Position numbers and translations under genes: made by a program. The notes beneath the pieces are model-generated. The model was not told the DNA's origin. It did not search any database and saw only the letters and a list, made by a program, of their open reading frames with translations. Of a stretch of DNA of 64,000 bases, positions 41,268 to 49,844 are shown one piece after another (within the stretch, counting starts at the first letter, position 1; the number at the start of each line of letters is the position of its first letter). Source of the DNA: Parabacteroides sp. PF5-6 (GTDB lineage: Bacteria > Bacteroidota > Bacteroidia > Bacteroidales > Tannerellaceae); contig NZ_JAQFIN010000001.1 of NCBI RefSeq assembly GCF_029504695.1, positions 434,001-498,000 on the forward strand, in the 5' to 3' direction.

Positions 41268-43484
41268 ATGTTGAAACAATTATATTTATGGATAGTTGGC
41301 TGTGTCCTTTGCTCGTCGTCGGTATGGGCAGAAGGCATAGCGAAAGGATATGTGTTTGATGAGAGCGAGCAGCCGGTTATCGGGGCGAATGTGTATTGGG
41401 AAGGAACCCAGAAAGGCACGACTACCGATATCAATGGTTATTTTGAACTGGAGCAAAAAGGAGACAGCCGTCAGTTGGTGGTTAGTTACATCGGTTATGT
41501 GACGTCGACGACTACGGTGACCAATCTGAATGCCCCGTTGCGGATTGTATTGAAAGGAGAGATCGAATTGGAAGAGGTGGTGGTCAGTGAACGCCGCATA
41601 GGTCTGATTGCATCCCGGAGCAGTGTGTTACAGACCCAGAAGATCACGTACGACGAGATCTGCCGTGCGGCTTGTTGTAACCTGGCAGAGAGCTTCGAGA
41701 CGAATCCTTCGGTGGATGTCTCCTATGCCGATGCCGCCACAGGGGCGCGCCAGATCAAACTCCTGGGTTTGTCGGGTACTTACGTGCAGATGCTGACCGA
41801 GAACTACCCGAACTTCCGTGGCGCCGCTTCGCTTTATGGTCTCGACTACGTGCCCGGTGCCTGGATGGAGAGTATCCAGGTGTCGAAAGGAACGTCGTCG
41901 GTGAAGAACGGTTATGAAGCTTTGGCCGGACAGATCAACGTCGAGTTCAAGAAACCGCCCACGGCGGATATCTTCTCGGCGAATGCTTTCCTGAGTGATG
42001 CCGGCCGTTACGAAGGCAATGCCGACGCCTCCTGGCATATCAACGATAAGGTCTCTACCGGCCTTCTGGTACATTATTCGAACGACAGCAAGCAGCACGA
42101 TGGCAACGACGACGGTTTCCTGGATATGCCTTTGAAAGAACAGGTGAACCTGATGAACCGTTGGTACCACAAGACCGATAAATACATCGCGCAGTATGGC
42201 GTGAAGTACCTGCATGAAAACCGTACAGGCGGGCAAACGACCAAACACGGCCATTTCCCCGATCCGTATCAGATCAAGTTGCGTACCAACCGGGTGGAAG
42301 GATATACCAAACAGGCGTATGTCTTCGACCACGAAAAGGTGGAAAGCGCCGCGTTGATCCTTTCCGGCTCGTATCACGAGCAGCAAGCGATGTACGACCG
42401 CACGCCTTATAATATCTATCAGAATAATATCTATGCCAGTCTGCTCTACGAGAAAGAATTCTCACCCATGCACAGCCTGAGCACCGGCTTGAGCCTGAAC
42501 TACGACGGCTTCAACGAGAACCTGACCCAGGCAGGACAGCGCCAACTCTACGACCGTACGGAAGTCGTTCCCGGTGCTTATGTGCAATACACGTTGAATC
42601 TGAACGATAAACTGATCATGCTTGCCGGACTGCGGGCGGATTACAGCTCGTTGTACGACTTCTTTGTCACTCCCCGTGTTCACTTGAAATACAACCCGAC
42701 GGAATGGTTCCATATCCGTGCTTCGGCCGGAAAAGGTTTCCGTACGGCGAATGTATTGGCCGAAAACAATTTCCTGCTTTCCAGCAGCCGCCGGATGGAG
42801 ATCGCCGACAACCTGGATCAGGAAGAAGCCTGGAACACGGGCTTGAACCTGTCGTTCTATATCCCGCTGTTTGGCAAAGAATTGACATTGAACGGAGAAT
42901 GGTATTATACGGACTTCCTCAAGCAGGTCGTGGTCGATATGAATAGCAATCCGCATGCCGTACGCTTTTACAACCTGGATGGCCGGTCGTATTCGAACAG
43001 CTACCAGATCGAAGCGACCTATCCCTTCTTCCGCGGCTTTACGCTGACGGCAGCTTACCGTTATACCGATGCAAAGACCGATTACCGCAACGCCGAAGGC
43101 CTCACCACGCGGATGAAGAAACCGTTGGTGAGCGATTACAAAGGACTGGTGACCGCTTCGTATCAGACCCCTTTGAAGAAATGGCAGTTCGACCTCACGG
43201 GTCAGTTCAGCGGGGGCGGCCGAATGCCCGATCCGGATCCGACCAATCCCCTGTGGGATAAGACCTTCAAGTCGCACCAAGTATGGAATGCCCAGATCAC
43301 GAAGTATTTCCGCCAATGGTCGGTCTATGTCGGCTCTGAAAATATTTTCGATTATACGCAGTCGAACCCGATTGTCGACGCCGCCAATCCCCGGGGAGAT
43401 AATTTCGACGGCACAATGATCTGGGGACCGGTGCACGGCCGGAAGATCTATATCGGTATGCGCTTTAATCTCGAACGATTATAA
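41268..43484 (+). CDS. TonB-dependent outer-membrane receptor
   Basis: A protein of about 738 residues from the ATG at 41268 has a signal peptide ending near SSVWA. A carboxypeptidase-like regulatory domain follows (about residues 25-105, with GANVYWEGTQKGTTTDINGYF), then a plug domain and a 22-strand-type barrel ending with aromatic-rich strands (KIYIGMRFNL). The open frame extends back to 41184, but the ATG at 41268 leads directly into the signal peptide. It imports a metal complex or other small ligand across the outer membrane. The Cys/His-rich protein upstream and the HMA protein downstream suggest a metal, probably copper or a related ion. It lacks a SusD partner. Confidence 0.9.
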   Translation: MLKQLYLWIVGCVLCSSSVWAEGIAKGYVFDESEQPVIGANVYWEGTQKGTTTDINGYFELEQKGDSRQLVVSYIGYVTSTTTVTNLNAPLRIVLKGEIELEEVVVSERRIGLIASRSSVLQTQKITYDEICRAACCNLAESFETNPSVDVSYADAATGARQIKLLGLSGTYVQMLTENYPNFRGAASLYGLDYVPGAWMESIQVSKGTSSVKNGYEALAGQINVEFKKPPTADIFSANAFLSDAGRYEGNADASWHINDKVSTGLLVHYSNDSKQHDGNDDGFLDMPLKEQVNLMNRWYHKTDKYIAQYGVKYLHENRTGGQTTKHGHFPDPYQIKLRTNRVEGYTKQAYVFDHEKVESAALILSGSYHEQQAMYDRTPYNIYQNNIYASLLYEKEFSPMHSLSTGLSLNYDGFNENLTQAGQRQLYDRTEVVPGAYVQYTLNLNDKLIMLAGLRADYSSLYDFFVTPRVHLKYNPTEWFHIRASAGKGFRTANVLAENNFLLSSSRRMEIADNLDQEEAWNTGLNLSFYIPLFGKELTLNGEWYYTDFLKQVVVDMNSNPHAVRFYNLDGRSYSNSYQIEATYPFFRGFTLTAAYRYTDAKTDYRNAEGLTTRMKKPLVSDYKGLVTASYQTPLKKWQFDLTGQFSGGGRMPDPDPTNPLWDKTFKSHQVWNAQITKYFRQWSVYVGSENIFDYTQSNPIVDAANPRGDNFDGTMIWGPVHGRKIYIGMRFNLERL

Positions 43485-43520
43485 ATCAAATCAATATTCA
43501 CCTTTTAATATCTATCAGTT

Positions 43521-43874
43521 ATGAAACGAGTTATTGTAGTTTTAATGTGTGCTTTGTTCACCTTCTCCCTGGCGTATGCCCAGGAAACGAAAAAGAAGGA
43601 CAAGAAAGAAACCGTCACCTTCCTGATCGACGGTATGGACTGTGCCAACTGCGTCAAGAAAGTAGAGAAAAACATCGCTTTCGAAAAAGGCGTGACCGAC
43701 CTGAAATGCGACCTGCCTACCCGTACGGCAGCCGTGACCTATCGTGCGGATAAAACGACGGAAGACAAATTGGTTGCCGCCTTCAAAAAGATCGGGATGG
43801 ACGCCGTTGCCGTCAAAGAAGGAGAGACGCCCGCATCTTCGGGGGAAACAAAAGAACACAAGCACGCGCATTAA
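43521..43874 (+). CDS. Exported heavy-metal-associated (HMA) domain protein
   Basis: A 117-residue protein has a signal peptide ending near LAYAQ. A single HMA fold follows, with the metal site GMDCANCVKKVEKN near residue 41 (Cys-x2-Cys) and the usual TAAVTYRADKT strand. The His-rich tail (EHKHAH) may add metal binding. HMA proteins bind Cu(I) or Zn(II) and hand them on. It lies 36 bases after the TonB receptor gene and completes a three-gene metal group with the Cys/His-rich protein. The location should be the periplasm. Confidence 0.88.
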   Translation: MKRVIVVLMCALFTFSLAYAQETKKKDKKETVTFLIDGMDCANCVKKVEKNIAFEKGVTDLKCDLPTRTAAVTYRADKTTEDKLVAAFKKIGMDAVAVKEGETPASSGETKEHKHAH

Positions 43875-43900
43875 GACTTTCCTACCGTATATTTAGTCCT

Positions 43901-43954
43901 TTCGCCGTAGAATTTTTATTCCCTAATTGGGAGCATATTAATTTTACGGCGAAA
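43901..43954. repeat. Inverted repeat in the gap after the HMA gene
   Basis: TTCGCCGTA with AATTT at 43901-43915 pairs with AATTTTACGGCGAA ending at 43953. It may act as a terminator or processing site. The remaining part of the gap to 44199 holds only the -7 box described next. Confidence 0.5.
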
Positions 43955-44054
43955 ATGCGTTAAAACAACCGGTAGAACAGCTAAGTTTGATTCGAACAAA
44001 CGAATAACCGTTTTAATTTCAATCTCATTAACACAGTTATTACGCTGAACGTTC

Positions 44055-44062
44055 TATCTTTG
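44055..44062 (+). promoter_or_regulatory. -7 promoter box of the ECF sigma gene
   Basis: TATCTTTG fits the Bacteroidetes -7 consensus. It lies 137 bases ahead of the sigma factor start, so a leader of about 130 bases is expected. Confidence 0.55.
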
Positions 44063-44199
44063 TACGCTGTTCTGCATGGGGTAGAAATAAGAAAGGCTGT
44101 TTATCCCACTATTTTTTTCGCCGAATGCAGCGTTTAGTAAAAGAGTAACATCATTATAGGTGTACAGCCTCCTAACCGGGGCAGTCACGGCATGACTGA

Positions 44200-44730
44200 A
44201 TGGATGAGCAACAACTGATAGAGGGTTGTCGGAAGGGAAATAGAAAAGCTCAGAAAGAGCTGTACGAAACATATTCCCGCAAGATGATGGGAGTTTGCCT
44301 GCGCTACGTCAACGACAGGGAGACGGCTCGTGATTTGCTTCAGGATGGTTTCGTCAGAGTATTCACTTCGTTGGACTCTTATTCGGGCACAGGCTCGTTC
44401 GAAGGTTGGATGCGGAAGATCTTTGTTAATAGTGCGTTAGAATACCTGCGCCGGACGGATATCCTCCGGGATGCGGCCGATCTGGATCATACGGCTGAAC
44501 TGGCCGGGGCAGACAGCTCGGTGATTTCCCGGATGTCGGCCGCCGAATTGATGCAAGTCGTCAATGAACTGCCCACAGGCTTCCGGACGGTATTCAACCT
44601 GTTTGCCATCGAAGGCTATTCGCACAAGGAGATCGGGGAAATGTTGCAGATCACCGAAAGCACCTCCCGCTCGCAATACACCCGTGCCAAGCAGTTGTTG
44701 CAACGCAAGATTAACACATTGTATGAGTAG
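44200..44730 (+). CDS. ECF-type RNA polymerase sigma factor
   Basis: A 176-residue sigma-70 family protein has region 2 (LRYVNDRETARDLLQDGFVRVF near residues 32-54, containing the DNA melting residues). A short linker and region 4 follow (FAIEGYSHKEIGEMLQITES near residues 134-153). It lacks the other sigma regions, as expected for an ECF factor. The gene directly downstream encodes a membrane-anchored protein that could be its anti-sigma partner. The start at 44200 gives MDEQQLIEGC, a typical opening. The inducing signal is unknown. Confidence 0.92.
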   Translation: MDEQQLIEGCRKGNRKAQKELYETYSRKMMGVCLRYVNDRETARDLLQDGFVRVFTSLDSYSGTGSFEGWMRKIFVNSALEYLRRTDILRDAADLDHTAELAGADSSVISRMSAAELMQVVNELPTGFRTVFNLFAIEGYSHKEIGEMLQITESTSRSQYTRAKQLLQRKINTLYE

Positions 44731-44741
44731 AAAGAAAATAA

Positions 44742-45980
44742 ATGAAAGAGAAAGAAAGAGATAATATTGATGACCTGTTTCAGTCGAAGCTCAGCGAGTG
44801 GGAGATCGATGTGATGCCACAGGATTGGGAGAGGATCGCCGATCGTCTGCCGCGGGCCACGTCTATCCCGTTCTATCGCAAAGCCACCTATTGGGCGGCC
44901 GCAGCGGTGGCCGCTCTGCTGATGGTGATGAGTGGTATCTACTTCTTTGAACAACAACCCGTCGGTGAAGCCATCGTTCAGGAAATCGAACGCCACACTG
45001 AAGCACTCAAACCGCCCGTATATACTGCACCATCGGTTACAACCGAGCAGCCCGTTATCGCTAAAGCGATGCAGGCAGCCCCAATACATAAGAAAAAAGA
45101 GGAACTCCCCTTGAAGGAGCGTGAAGATGAAGAAGTTGATCAGCCCTATCAGGCCGTTGAAGATGAACAGCCGATTTCTGTAACCGCAGGCGATGATGAA
45201 ATGCCCGAGCAAGCTGCGGTTACAAAATCGAACGCCGGTCAGGCGGAAGTAACGCCGACAAACACCGTTTCTTCCGAAAAAGCCAAGCCACGGCGGTGGG
45301 GATTCGGTATGGGAGCCGGAGGCGTCTCGGTCGGCGCCAGCAATGTGGTGCCCAGCTATCTGGTTTCCACCATGGGATTGCGCGGCGAAGACCTCCTACT
45401 CATGAATGCCCCCTCCGGAGGAAGAGCCCTTCCCAAGACAGACGTGCACCATAATAAACCTTTGTCCTTCGGAGTAGGTATCAGCTATTATCTCAATAGC
45501 CGCTTTGCCTTGCAAAGTGGGGTAGCATACACCTATTTGTCCTCCGACTGGCAAACCAATGACGAATATAAAGTCAAAACGACGCAGAAACTTCATTTTA
45601 TTGGCATACCTTTGGGGGTTACTTACAAGATAGCGGAATGGCAACGCTTTAATCTATACGCTTATGCCGGAGTTCAGATGGATCTGAATGTCGCCGGACG
45701 GCAAAAAGGAGAATTGGTGCGCGACGCTTTGATAAGTGATGTGGTCATTGATAGCGAAGTACGTTCGGTACGTGAGAAAAAAGTATTACTTTCGGCCAAT
45801 GCCAAGGTAGGAGTCAGCTATCCGGTCTTGCGCTTCCTCAGTGCATACGCGGAAGCCGGAGCCGGTTACTATTTTGACAACGGAAGCGCCTTGTTCGATA
45901 AGATGAGTACGATGCCGACGATCTATTCCGAGAAACCGCTGAACCTAACCTTGCAAGCCGGTTTCCGCTTAGGCTTTTGA
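44742..45980 (+). CDS. Inner-membrane-anchored beta-barrel protein, possible anti-sigma partner
   Basis: A 412-residue protein starts with a short acidic cytosolic part of about 45 residues (DNIDDLFQSKLSEWEIDVMP). One membrane segment follows (about residues 48-68), then a disordered Glu/Pro-rich linker to about residue 180. The C-terminal part has an outer-membrane beta-barrel pattern ending LTLQAGFRLGF. This type commonly follows ECF sigma genes in Bacteroidetes. The short N-terminus could hold the sigma factor at the membrane, and the barrel-like end could sense the envelope. It begins 11 bases after the sigma gene. How one chain joins the inner membrane and a barrel domain is unclear. Confidence 0.7.
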   Translation: MKEKERDNIDDLFQSKLSEWEIDVMPQDWERIADRLPRATSIPFYRKATYWAAAAVAALLMVMSGIYFFEQQPVGEAIVQEIERHTEALKPPVYTAPSVTTEQPVIAKAMQAAPIHKKKEELPLKEREDEEVDQPYQAVEDEQPISVTAGDDEMPEQAAVTKSNAGQAEVTPTNTVSSEKAKPRRWGFGMGAGGVSVGASNVVPSYLVSTMGLRGEDLLLMNAPSGGRALPKTDVHHNKPLSFGVGISYYLNSRFALQSGVAYTYLSSDWQTNDEYKVKTTQKLHFIGIPLGVTYKIAEWQRFNLYAYAGVQMDLNVAGRQKGELVRDALISDVVIDSEVRSVREKKVLLSANAKVGVSYPVLRFLSAYAEAGAGYYFDNGSALFDKMSTMPTIYSEKPLNLTLQAGFRLGF

Positions 45981-46017
45981 CACAGTAAAACTATTAACAA
46001 ACATATTAAATTACTAA

Positions 46018-46794
46018 ATGAAGATGAAACAGATTAAGTTCGTAGGTGCAACTTTGGTTGCCGTTTTGATGTTGTTGACCTCATGTCTGGGCGAATCCAG
46101 TAATTCCGGGGAATTGTATCACATACCGGGGAAAATTCGTTTCGAGAGTGGGAAGTTGTTGATCGAAACCTATTCAGGCACGTTCTATACCACGCAACTT
46201 TCACCCTATGAATACAATGAGGGCGATTGGGTATATATCGATCTATCCTATGATATGGATTCCGAAGAGAATGCGAATGCAGAAGCAAACGGTTATATCT
46301 ACATCACCCTGTTGGCTAATCCGGTTACGGTGCAAAGAGCAGATATCAGTTATCGGGATACAACCCAATTGGCGCCGAATGAGATTGCTTTGACCTATGC
46401 TGCCGTAAATGTAGGCTATCCCCAGTATTTCATGTTGAATGGTGATTTGTTGATGAATTCGGTTTTCAAGGAACAAACCGATATCCGGTACAATTTCGAG
46501 ATCTATTATGATAACAATCAGGAGCCGTATCAACACGATAGCCGGAATACGTACACGTTCTACATCCGGGCGATCCGCACACTCGAAGGAAAGAGTCCGG
46601 AAATCGAATATATGGTGCCTAACTACTACGAAGTGGAGAGTATCCTGAAATCGATTGACGTGAAAGAGCAGGCTGCCGGAAAGACGGAGTACAATATCGC
46701 CTTCCGATATATCAATAAGATCGACACGGAAAAAGAAGAATTTACCTGGACTACGCAGGATCCGATTCGCTTCCTGGTAAACACAGAAAACTAA
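46018..46794 (+). CDS. Hypothetical lipoprotein (NigD-like architecture uncertain)
   Basis: A 258-residue protein has a lipoprotein signal ending LLTSC (Cys about 22). The mature part is beta-rich and has no motif I can assign with confidence. It may be the larger relative of the lipoprotein encoded at 46928-47698, as both have a short Cys-Leu/Met-Gly-Glu start (SCLGESS and SCMGESE) and similar length. It follows the beta-barrel protein by 38 bases and ends at a strong terminator, so it probably belongs to the sigma factor unit. It may be an envelope protein controlled by that sigma factor. Confidence 0.6.
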   Translation: MKMKQIKFVGATLVAVLMLLTSCLGESSNSGELYHIPGKIRFESGKLLIETYSGTFYTTQLSPYEYNEGDWVYIDLSYDMDSEENANAEANGYIYITLLANPVTVQRADISYRDTTQLAPNEIALTYAAVNVGYPQYFMLNGDLLMNSVFKEQTDIRYNFEIYYDNNQEPYQHDSRNTYTFYIRAIRTLEGKSPEIEYMVPNYYEVESILKSIDVKEQAAGKTEYNIAFRYINKIDTEKEEFTWTTQDPIRFLVNTEN

Positions 46795-46817
46795 GGATAA
46801 TTGAAGTAACAATCATA

Positions 46818-46868
46818 AAGAGGCGCAAGCATACGAAAGAACCGTACGCTTGCGCCTCTTCTTTTTTT
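46818..46868 (+). terminator. Strong terminator after the sigma/lipoprotein unit
   Basis: A long stem AAGAGGCGCAAGC plus TACG pairs with its complement with one mismatch around a 7-base loop, and a run of seven T's follows at 46862-46868. It separates the lipoprotein at 46018 from the next gene, which has its own -7 box. Confidence 0.9.
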
Positions 46869-46901
46869 ATGGCCTTTGTTTCTTTAATCGAAGATAGGAA
46901 C

Positions 46902-46909
46902 TATCTTTG
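46902..46909 (+). promoter_or_regulatory. -7 promoter box of the second lipoprotein gene
   Basis: TATCTTTG fits the Bacteroidetes -7 consensus. It lies 9 bases ahead of ATG 46919 and 18 bases ahead of ATG 46928, so the leader is very short and the start choice is uncertain. Confidence 0.6.
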
Positions 46910-46927
46910 TGCGGAAATATGGGAAGA

Positions 46928-47698
46928 ATGAAAAAAGATAGCATCGGTGTACTGTTTCTGTTGATCGCTATAGGATGGGTTTCCTGCATGGGCGAGAGCG
47001 AAGAAAAGACGAACTATCAGCGCTATGGGGTTGCTGCGCTTCAGCCTGCCCCCGCTCTCTATACGACAGACGGGGAGATGGAACATATCATCACCTCTTC
47101 GGCCATGGATACCTTGGCGGATCTGAAAGACGGCGATTGTTTCCTGTTGCAGTTTCGGGCCAACCTGTTCAACTACGCAGAAGGAGAAGCTGTTGATGCC
47201 GATATCCATTCGATCGAACCGATTGCCGCCTGGACACTGGAAGGAACGGAAGCCCAATTGCCGGATACGACGTTTGTCAATGTGGCCGAAGATACGGCAT
47301 TGATCCGGACCGTGCAGTTTTTTAGTCCGGCCATCGCCAAGTCTCAACTGATCCGCAACCGCCTGTTCCTGCAACTGACACTAAACGATCGGCGGGAGAC
47401 GCAACAGGAGAACTATATCTTTCAATACAACCCGGCGGTTGTAGCCGAACAGAACGGACGTCGGATCTACGATCTTTATCTCCGGGCCGAACGCCGGGAA
47501 GCGAACGATAGTTTGATCGGCAAATGGATTCAGACCGAGGCGCTTGTCCTGGATCAGCTTATCCGCGAGGCCGGTGAGGCGGAAAAGCAGATCGGTAACG
47601 ATTCGTTGCATATCCGGTTGAACTACCCGACGGGCTTTAGCCTGGACTCTACGCTGGTACGGTGGGCTTCGGCAAACGTATACTCTATTGTGTTGTGA
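46928..47698 (+). CDS. Hypothetical lipoprotein with DUF-type beta-rich domain
   Basis: A protein of about 256 residues from the ATG at 46928 (ATG 46919 also possible) has a lipoprotein signal ending WVSC (Cys about 18). The mature part is beta-rich and has no recognised catalytic motif. The first residues after the Cys (MGESEE) resemble those of the upstream lipoprotein at 46018, which also reads SCxGES, so the two may be distant paralogs. It is separated by its own promoter and by the strong terminator upstream. The function is unknown. Confidence 0.6.
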   Translation: MKKDSIGVLFLLIAIGWVSCMGESEEKTNYQRYGVAALQPAPALYTTDGEMEHIITSSAMDTLADLKDGDCFLLQFRANLFNYAEGEAVDADIHSIEPIAAWTLEGTEAQLPDTTFVNVAEDTALIRTVQFFSPAIAKSQLIRNRLFLQLTLNDRRETQQENYIFQYNPAVVAEQNGRRIYDLYLRAERREANDSLIGKWIQTEALVLDQLIREAGEAEKQIGNDSLHIRLNYPTGFSLDSTLVRWASANVYSIVL

Positions 47699-47724
47699 AC
47701 TATTGGTTTATTTCACTATTTTTG
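47693..47724 (+). promoter_or_regulatory. Promoter of the Yip1-smpB gene group
   Basis: TTG at 47693 and TATTTTTG at 47717-47724 are 21 bases apart, close to the Bacteroidetes -33/-7 spacing. The box ends 22 bases ahead of the Yip1 gene. Confidence 0.5.
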
Positions 47725-47746
47725 TATCCTAAAGTGATGTGGCACT

Positions 47747-48313
47747 ATGTATAAAGATATTTTTAAATGGGTCGTTATGATCATTTCCCAGCCGGGCAAA
47801 GCGTGGGAAGCCTTGAATGAGAAGGAAGAAAAGGGGGATGAGTTCCTTTCCCGTTTTATTTACCCCTTGATCGGGTTATTGACTATCGTTGCTTTCTTAG
47901 GTATCTTATTTACCCGCAAAGAATTTGATGTCGAACTGGCATTGAAAGCATCGGTGCGTACGTTATTAATCTATTTCGGGGGATTCTTCCTGAGCACTTA
48001 TTTGTTGAATGAGATATGGAGCGGATTCTTCAAGCGGGAGAAGAACAATCCCTTGTGTCAGCGCTTTGTCGGTTATTCCTCTTCCCTGATGTATGCATTG
48101 GGAGCCGTGTTGATGTTGATCCCGGAGTTCTTCTTTTTGCAGATCTTTATCCTCTATACTTTTTATATCGTGTGGGAGGGAGCACCGGTGTATATGCAGG
48201 TCGAAGAAAACGAGCGGTTGAAGTTCTCCGTGATCTCTACCGCTCTGGTGATCCTGATCCCTACCGTCATCGGATTTGTTTTATATCTGTTGATGCCGGG
48301 ATTGCGTTTTTAA
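47747..48313 (+). CDS. Yip1-domain membrane protein
   Basis: A 188-residue protein has a short cytosolic start (WVVMIISQPGKAWEALNEKE) and five membrane segments, as expected for the Yip1 family. Bacterial members are small inner-membrane proteins of unknown function. It lies 12 bases upstream of smpB and may be co-transcribed with it. Confidence 0.8.
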   Translation: MYKDIFKWVVMIISQPGKAWEALNEKEEKGDEFLSRFIYPLIGLLTIVAFLGILFTRKEFDVELALKASVRTLLIYFGGFFLSTYLLNEIWSGFFKREKNNPLCQRFVGYSSSLMYALGAVLMLIPEFFFLQIFILYTFYIVWEGAPVYMQVEENERLKFSVISTALVILIPTVIGFVLYLLMPGLRF

Positions 48314-48325
48314 ACGTTATGAATA

Positions 48326-48787
48326 ATGAAAGAAAAGATTCAGAATAATATACAGATCAAGAATAAACGGGCAACGTTCGACTATGAGTTGCTCGAAACG
48401 TTTACCGCCGGCATTGTGCTGACGGGAACGGAGATCAAATCCATCCGACTGGGAAAAGCCAGCCTGGTGGATACCTACTGCATTGTGGAACGCGGCGAGG
48501 TGTGGGTGAAGAATATGTATATCGCCGAGTATTTCTACGGCACGTACAACAACCACGTTGCCCGGCGCGACCGCAAGCTCCTGCTCAATAAGAAGGAGAT
48601 CCGCAAGCTCACTACGGCAGCGACGAATAGTGGTTTTACGATCGTCCCCACCCGCCTGTTTCTGACCGATAAAGGGCTGGCCAAGGTGGTCATCGCCATT
48701 GCCAAAGGAAAGAAAGAATACGACAAGCGCGACTCGATCAAAGAACGCGACGACCGTCGGGAAATGGACCGGGCCTTTAAGCGGTAA
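48326..48787 (+). CDS. smpB: SsrA-binding protein SmpB
   Basis: A 153-residue protein has the SmpB oligonucleotide-binding fold: [20 protein letters not shown] near the start, [17 protein letters not shown] and the [12 protein letters not shown] helix. The basic C-terminal tail ([19 protein letters not shown]) enters the ribosome channel in trans-translation. SmpB carries tmRNA to stalled ribosomes. The length and motifs are complete. It is followed by the nucleoside-recognition protein gene. Confidence 0.97.
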   Translation: MKEKIQNNIQIKNKRATFDYELLETFTAGIVLTGTEIKSIRLGKASLVDTYCIVERGEVWVKNMYIAEYFYGTYNNHVARRDRKLLLNKKEIRKLTTAATNSGFTIVPTRLFLTDKGLAKVVIAIAKGKKEYDKRDSIKERDDRREMDRAFKR

Positions 48788-48825
48788 TAGCGATTAAAAA
48801 CAGAAGGCACGAAGACATAGTACGG

Positions 48826-49779
48826 ATGGAAACAGAGGTTTGGAGCAGGATCTGGAAATGTGTGAAGCAGGCTTTGCCCAAGGCGGTGAGGACCTGTTTG
48901 TGGTTATTCAAGATCATTCTTCCGATTTCTTTGTTGGTACGCCTGTTGCAGTACTCCGGTTGGCTGACGATCCTGGCGGGGTATATGGAACCGGCTTTTT
49001 CTTTGATCGGACTTCCGGGGGAGACGGCGATTATCTTTATCACCAGCATCTTTTGTCCGCTCTACGCACCGATCGCTTTGATTGCGACGATGTCGTTGGG
49101 ACTAAGGGAAGCGACGATCCTGTCGATCATGTGTCTGACGGCACATAACCTGATTGTTGAGTCGTCGGTACAGGCAAAGACCGGCTCTTCGTTCTGGCGT
49201 ATGACGATTCTTCGCATCGGTATGGCTTTTGTAATTGCTTTCGCACTCAACAAAGTGATGCCCACCGAAGGCTGGGGAACGATCAATGCGACGCATAATA
49301 TAGACGATTGCAACAGTCTTTGGGAAGTGTTCCAGCTTTGGTTTGTCAGTTCCATGGAAGTGATCCTCACGATCCTGTTGATTGTGACGGCATTGATGAT
49401 CCTGCATTATCTATTGGATGAGTTCAACCTGATGCGCGGATTTTCCCGTGGGCTCTCTCCGTTGATGAAGCTGTTCGGCTTGCCCGAGGATACGGCATTC
49501 CTGTGGTTGGTGGGCAATGTGGTCGGCCTGGCGTATGGCGGAGCGATCATGATGGAGCAGATCGAAGATAATAAACTCTCTCGCGCCAACGGTAACCGGT
49601 TGAATTACCACCTGGCGATGAGCCATTCCCTATTGGAAGATACGCTTATCTTTGTGGCCATCGGTATCCCCGTACTGTGGATCGTCTTGACCCGCCTCTT
49701 CTTTGCGATGGTGGTGGTCTGGGTGGTGCGAGGCTATGAAAGTATATCGAAAGCTGGGGTTGACCCAAAAGTATCCTAA
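48826..49779 (+). CDS. Nucleoside-recognition (Gate) domain membrane protein
   Basis: A 317-residue protein has two nucleoside recognition/Gate-type regions with about eight membrane segments. The conserved GWLTILAGYMEPAFSLIGLP and FSRGLSPLMKLFGLPEDTAF segments mark the two repeats. The family includes spore maturation proteins and nucleoside transporters; the substrate is not known. Its stop codon lies in the left arm of the hairpin at 49772-49817. Confidence 0.82.
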   Translation: METEVWSRIWKCVKQALPKAVRTCLWLFKIILPISLLVRLLQYSGWLTILAGYMEPAFSLIGLPGETAIIFITSIFCPLYAPIALIATMSLGLREATILSIMCLTAHNLIVESSVQAKTGSSFWRMTILRIGMAFVIAFALNKVMPTEGWGTINATHNIDDCNSLWEVFQLWFVSSMEVILTILLIVTALMILHYLLDEFNLMRGFSRGLSPLMKLFGLPEDTAFLWLVGNVVGLAYGGAIMMEQIEDNKLSRANGNRLNYHLAMSHSLLEDTLIFVAIGIPVLWIVLTRLFFAMVVVWVVRGYESISKAGVDPKVS

Positions 49780-49817
49780 AGCTCTCCTCCTTTTCAAAGG
49801 AGGAGAGCTTTAGGATA
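49772..49817. terminator. Perfect 22-bp hairpin spanning the stop codon of the upstream gene
   Basis: TATCCTAAAGCTCTCCTCC with TTT pairs perfectly with its complement around a 2-base loop. It has no T tail, so it may act as an RNA-stability or REP-like element in place of a classical terminator. The stop codon of the nucleoside-recognition gene lies inside the left arm. Confidence 0.7.
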
Positions 49818-49844
49818 AGATATATAGATTAATAAGTAACGATT

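Noticed and set aside
49780-49844. Cobalamin riboswitch ahead of metH
   Set aside because: The gap is only 65 bases and filled by the hairpin arm. There is no room for the riboswitch core.
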